In this document: in pieces, positions 4,796-6,856 of the stretch | Position numbering within the stretch: the stretch's first letter is position 1 | Layout: every line of letters begins with the position of its first letter | NCBI GenBank assembly: GCA_021825465.1 | Contig: JAKAGX010000034.1 | Location: 1-6,856 of the forward strand | Direction: 5' to 3' | DNA from: a bacterium | Lineage (GTDB): Bacteria > Patescibacteriota > Minisyncoccia > UBA6257 > GWB1-50-10 | Length of the DNA stretch: 6,856 nucleotides | The notes under the pieces: generated by a model | Seen by the model: only the letters and a program-made list of their open reading frames with translations | What the model was told of the DNA's origin: nothing | The model's database searches: none | Translations under genes and position numbers: made by a program

Positions 4796-4825
4796 TTGAC
4801 CTTACCTGCGGTGGGTTGATACAAT
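4796..4825 (+). promoter_or_regulatory. Extended -10 promoter of the 98-aa gene
   Basis: TTGACC (4796-4801), an 18-nt spacer, and TACAAT (4820-4825) with TGA directly before it (TGn extended -10). 5 of 6 matches in each box. The start point would be near 4832, leaving a leader of about 43 nt. Its -35 lies 10 nt from the -35 of the opposite promoter, a back-to-back arrangement in which one regulator could act on both. Confidence 0.7.
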
Positions 4826-4860
4826 CCACACTACCAAAATCACAGAACCTTAACGTAACC

Positions 4861-4878
4861 AAGAGAGGCATCACATGG
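4861..4878 (+). repeat. Shared 18-nt translation leader, plus copy
   Basis: It is identical to the reverse complement of 4703-4720 and contains GAGG (4865-4868), a six-nt spacer and ATG 4875. Upstream of it the two leaders differ, and downstream the proteins are unrelated by eye, so identity is confined to the initiation region. Confidence 0.9.
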
Positions 4879-5171
4879 AAGAAACTCAGGAACTTTCGTT
4901 GTCGGAATGTATATGGCTTGTACGTCCGGGCAATGGGAACAAGATCGCGGCGGCGGCACTCAACAAGAATTGCATCGAGGGGGTGCGCCGGACATGGAAA
5001 AGGATCTCCGACGAAAACGGCGCCGTCCATAAATTTTGGCAGTGCGACCAAAAGGCGACCGAGATGTTTTTAAGCCCCCGAATTCCGCTCAGGGGGGAGT
5101 TCCTCCTGTATCGGCTTTTCCCGAAGGGGGAGTGTCCTTCCACTGCGGAATTGTTCCTTGAGGTCGGATAA
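4875..5171 (+). CDS. Hypothetical 98-aa protein, unrecognised
   Basis: I do not recognise this protein. It looks soluble, with no signal peptide or TM segment. Four cysteines (C12, C33, C57, C87) are too scattered to suggest a zinc knuckle. Tryptophans occur at W14, W41 and W55. The middle (NKIAAAALNKNCIEGVRRTWKRISDENG) looks helical and basic, followed by HKFWQCDQKATEMFL and a more extended end (LRGEFLLYRLFP). It is supported as a real gene by a strong extended -10 promoter, a GAGG ribosome site at good spacing, and a terminator 21 nt after the stop, making it monocistronic. It is transcribed divergently from the membrane protein at 4706. A link between the two is suggested only by position and the shared leader. 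Confidence 0.7.
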   Translation: MEETQELSLSECIWLVRPGNGNKIAAAALNKNCIEGVRRTWKRISDENGAVHKFWQCDQKATEMFLSPRIPLRGEFLLYRLFPKGECPSTAELFLEVG

Positions 5172-5192
5172 CGATCCGCCGATCTTTACCAT

Positions 5193-5223
5193 AGCCGCCG
5201 AGCTCGAATTTCGGCGGCTTTTT
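5193..5223 (+). terminator. Intrinsic terminator between the 98-aa gene and ftsK
   Basis: AGCCGCCGA (5193-5201) pairs with TCGGCGGCT (5211-5219) in a nine-pair GC-rich stem around a nine-base loop, followed by TTTT (5220-5223). It is a standard terminator shape and isolates ftsK, whose ATG lies only 31 nt further on. Confidence 0.88.
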
Positions 5224-5242
5224 CATTGAAGAGGACGGCAAA

Positions 5243-5248
5243 AGGGAG
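5243..5248 (+). promoter_or_regulatory. Ribosome binding site deciding the ftsK start
   Basis: AGGGAG lies six nt before ATG 5255 but 15 nt before the alternative in-frame ATG 5264, so it favours 5255. Confidence 0.6.
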
Positions 5249-5254
5249 TAAAAT

Positions 5255-6856
5255 ATGGGTGTCATGGCGAAAAAACCCCAGAAGGAAACCAAGAAAAAAA
5301 AGCGAGATCAGCGAAATAATCGAGACGACAATGAGGGGCGCGGAGGATCATATATGAAGCAATCGCCGCTCCACCCAGAAACGAAACAAAGCATCTGGTC
5401 CATCGCCTTCATTGCGCTCACCGTCATCTTTCTTCTTTCAGCTCTCCATCTTGCGGGTCCGTGGGGCGACGGTATTTTTAACTTCTTCACGATGCTCTTC
5501 GGCGTCGGGTATTATCTCTTGCCGGCCTTAGCGCTCATCATCGCCCTCACGCTCCTTTCCAAAGACAAACAGGAAGTTCTCGGATTCTCGCTCATCGGAG
5601 CGGGGCTTTTCATTCTTTCGGCGCTGGGATTCATCGACATCGTAAGCCCCGGGAGCGGCGGAGCTATCGGGAGCATCGCGGGAGCGATCAAAACGCCCTT
5701 CAGCGTTCCCGGTGGCATCGTGATCACGATCGCCGTCATGGTGATCTCATTCCTCATGATCCTGAATAAGCCCTTGCGCCTCCCGAAACGGGAGGAGGCC
5801 GAAGAGGAGGAGGAACTGGAAGAGACGATCGTGACTGCGCCGTCCGTTCCGGAACCTCAAAGGATCGACGAAGAAAAACCGAAGAAGCAGAAAGAAAAGG
5901 AATTGGAGATCAAGACGCACGAAGACAAGATCCCCGAACTCAAAACTTCGTCCGTTAAACAATTCAAAAATTATGTTGCACCGCCCTTGAACCTCCTCGC
6001 GGCGCAGGTCGACAAACCGACGATCGGCGATCTCCGCGCGAATGCGAACGTCATCAAGCGGACGCTCGAAAGTTTCGGCATCCCCGTTGAAATGGGGGAG
6101 ATCAACGTGGGGCCGACCGTTACGCGGTACACCTTGAAGCCGGCGGAAGGCATCAAGCTTTCCCGCATTACGTCACTGAACCAAGATCTCGCGCTTTCGC
6201 TCGCGGCGCACCCGATCCGGATCGAAGCGCCGATCCCCGGCAAATCCCTTGTCGGCATCGAAGTGCCGAACAAATCGGCGGCCGTCGTGCGCCTCGGAAG
6301 CTTGCTTCTCTACGAGGATTTCGGAAAGGCGGGGCCTTTGGCCTTCGCACTCGGCAGGAACGTTTCCGGCGAGCCGATCTTCAAGGACGTCGCGAAGATG
6401 CCCCACCTTTTGATCGCCGGTGCGACGGGGAGCGGAAAATCCATCATGATCCACTCGCTCATCTTGTCGCTCCTTTTCAAAAATTCGCCCGAGACGCTCC
6501 GCCTTCTTATGATCGACCCGAAGCGCGTCGAGCTTTCCATCTATGACGGCATTCCGCACCTCTTGTCCCCGGTCATCACCGAAAACAAGAAATCGATCGG
6601 CGTCCTTCGGTGGGCGATCCAGGAAATGGATCGGCGGTACCAGGTCCTCCTCGAAGCGGGCTCCCGCGACATCAAGAGCTACAACAGCTCCGGCAAATCG
6701 ATGCCGTACATCGTAATCGTGATCGATGAGTTGGCCGACCTTATGACCTCGTACGGCAGGGAAGTGGAGGGATCGATCATCCGCCTGGCACAGATGGCGC
6801 GCGCGACCGGCATCCACCTCATCGTTTCGACGCAGCGGCCGTCCGTCGAAGTCATC
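5255..6856 (+). CDS. ftsK: DNA translocase FtsK/SpoIIIE, N-terminal and motor part (runs off right edge)
   Basis: 534 codons are visible with no stop. A basic N-terminus (PKKK-like, about 5-25) precedes four hydrophobic segments (about 47-67, 75-101, 107-130, 154-170). A charged linker follows (about 177-238, an E-run then K/E-rich). The motor alpha/beta region starts near 245 (PPLNLLAAQ, then DLRANANVIKRTLESFGI, VGPTVTRYTLKP). The RecA-like ATPase has Walker A GATGSGKS (389-396), the IDPKRVELSIYDGIPHLLSPV block (420-440), Walker B YIVIVIDELADLM (485-497) and STQRPS (525-530). FtsK is a hexameric dsDNA pump at the division septum that clears chromosome ends and aids dimer resolution. The linker is short compared with E. 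coli. The DNA-reading gamma domain would lie beyond the edge. The start ATG at 5255 is chosen by its ribosome site. Confidence 0.95.
   Translation, partial: MGVMAKKPQKETKKKKRDQRNNRDDNEGRGGSYMKQSPLHPETKQSIWSIAFIALTVIFLLSALHLAGPWGDGIFNFFTMLFGVGYYLLPALALIIALTLLSKDKQEVLGFSLIGAGLFILSALGFIDIVSPGSGGAIGSIAGAIKTPFSVPGGIVITIAVMVISFLMILNKPLRLPKREEAEEEEELEETIVTAPSVPEPQRIDEEKPKKQKEKELEIKTHEDKIPELKTSSVKQFKNYVAPPLNLLAAQVDKPTIGDLRANANVIKRTLESFGIPVEMGEINVGPTVTRYTLKPAEGIKLSRITSLNQDLALSLAAHPIRIEAPIPGKSLVGIEVPNKSAAVVRLGSLLLYEDFGKAGPLAFALGRNVSGEPIFKDVAKMPHLLIAGATGSGKSIMIHSLILSLLFKNSPETLRLLMIDPKRVELSIYDGIPHLLSPVITENKKSIGVLRWAIQEMDRRYQVLLEAGSRDIKSYNSSGKSMPYIVIVIDELADLMTSYGREVEGSIIRLAQMARATGIHLIVSTQRPSVEVI

Noticed and set aside
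6173..6817. Long open frame (214 codons) on the minus strand inside ftsK
   Set aside because: It lies antisense to the conserved FtsK motor domain with Walker motifs, has no ribosome site and looks low-complexity in charge; it is a GC-rich shadow.

Overview
The window reads as a chromosomal segment of a compact bacterial genome. My best guess is a member of the Patescibacteria/CPR (Parcubacteria-like). This is inferred from short, stripped-down housekeeping proteins (TruB without a clear C-terminal PUA region, NusA without the C-terminal AR repeats), tight spacing, mixed Shine-Dalgarno and SD-less starts, and a degenerate A/T-rich repeat block of a kind I associate with these genomes. No marker gene settles the lineage.

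Left part (1-3331, minus strand). In transcription order: yraN-truB (3 nt apart), a NUDIX hydrolase with its own perfect-consensus sigma70 promoter, then nusA-hppA (24 nt apart; hppA runs off the left edge). These are core genes: a YraN-family nuclease-like protein, tRNA pseudouridine synthase, nucleotide hydrolase, transcription elongation/termination factor and a membrane ion-pumping pyrophosphatase.

Middle part (3300-5223). This is the accessory-looking stretch and is visibly more AT-rich over much of its length. It holds a plus-strand lipoprotein with a trypsin/HtrA-like catalytic triad, whose stop codon lies in the loop of its own terminator. A 349-nt gene-free convergent region follows, carrying several hairpins, including a 43-nt perfect odd palindrome. 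Next comes a divergent pair of unrecognised small genes, a three-TM membrane protein (minus) and a 98-aa soluble-looking protein (plus). Each has a good extended -10 promoter, and the two share an identical 18-nt translation-initiation leader although the proteins look unrelated.

Right part (5255-6856, plus strand). This is the first 534 codons of an FtsK/SpoIIIE DNA translocase: four TM segments, an acidic/lysine-rich linker, and the motor domain with Walker A and B motifs. It runs off the right edge.

No CRISPR array, tRNA, rRNA, transposase or phage gene was found. The strongest candidates for something undescribed are the divergent orphan pair with its shared leader, the large palindrome, and the small lipoprotein protease.
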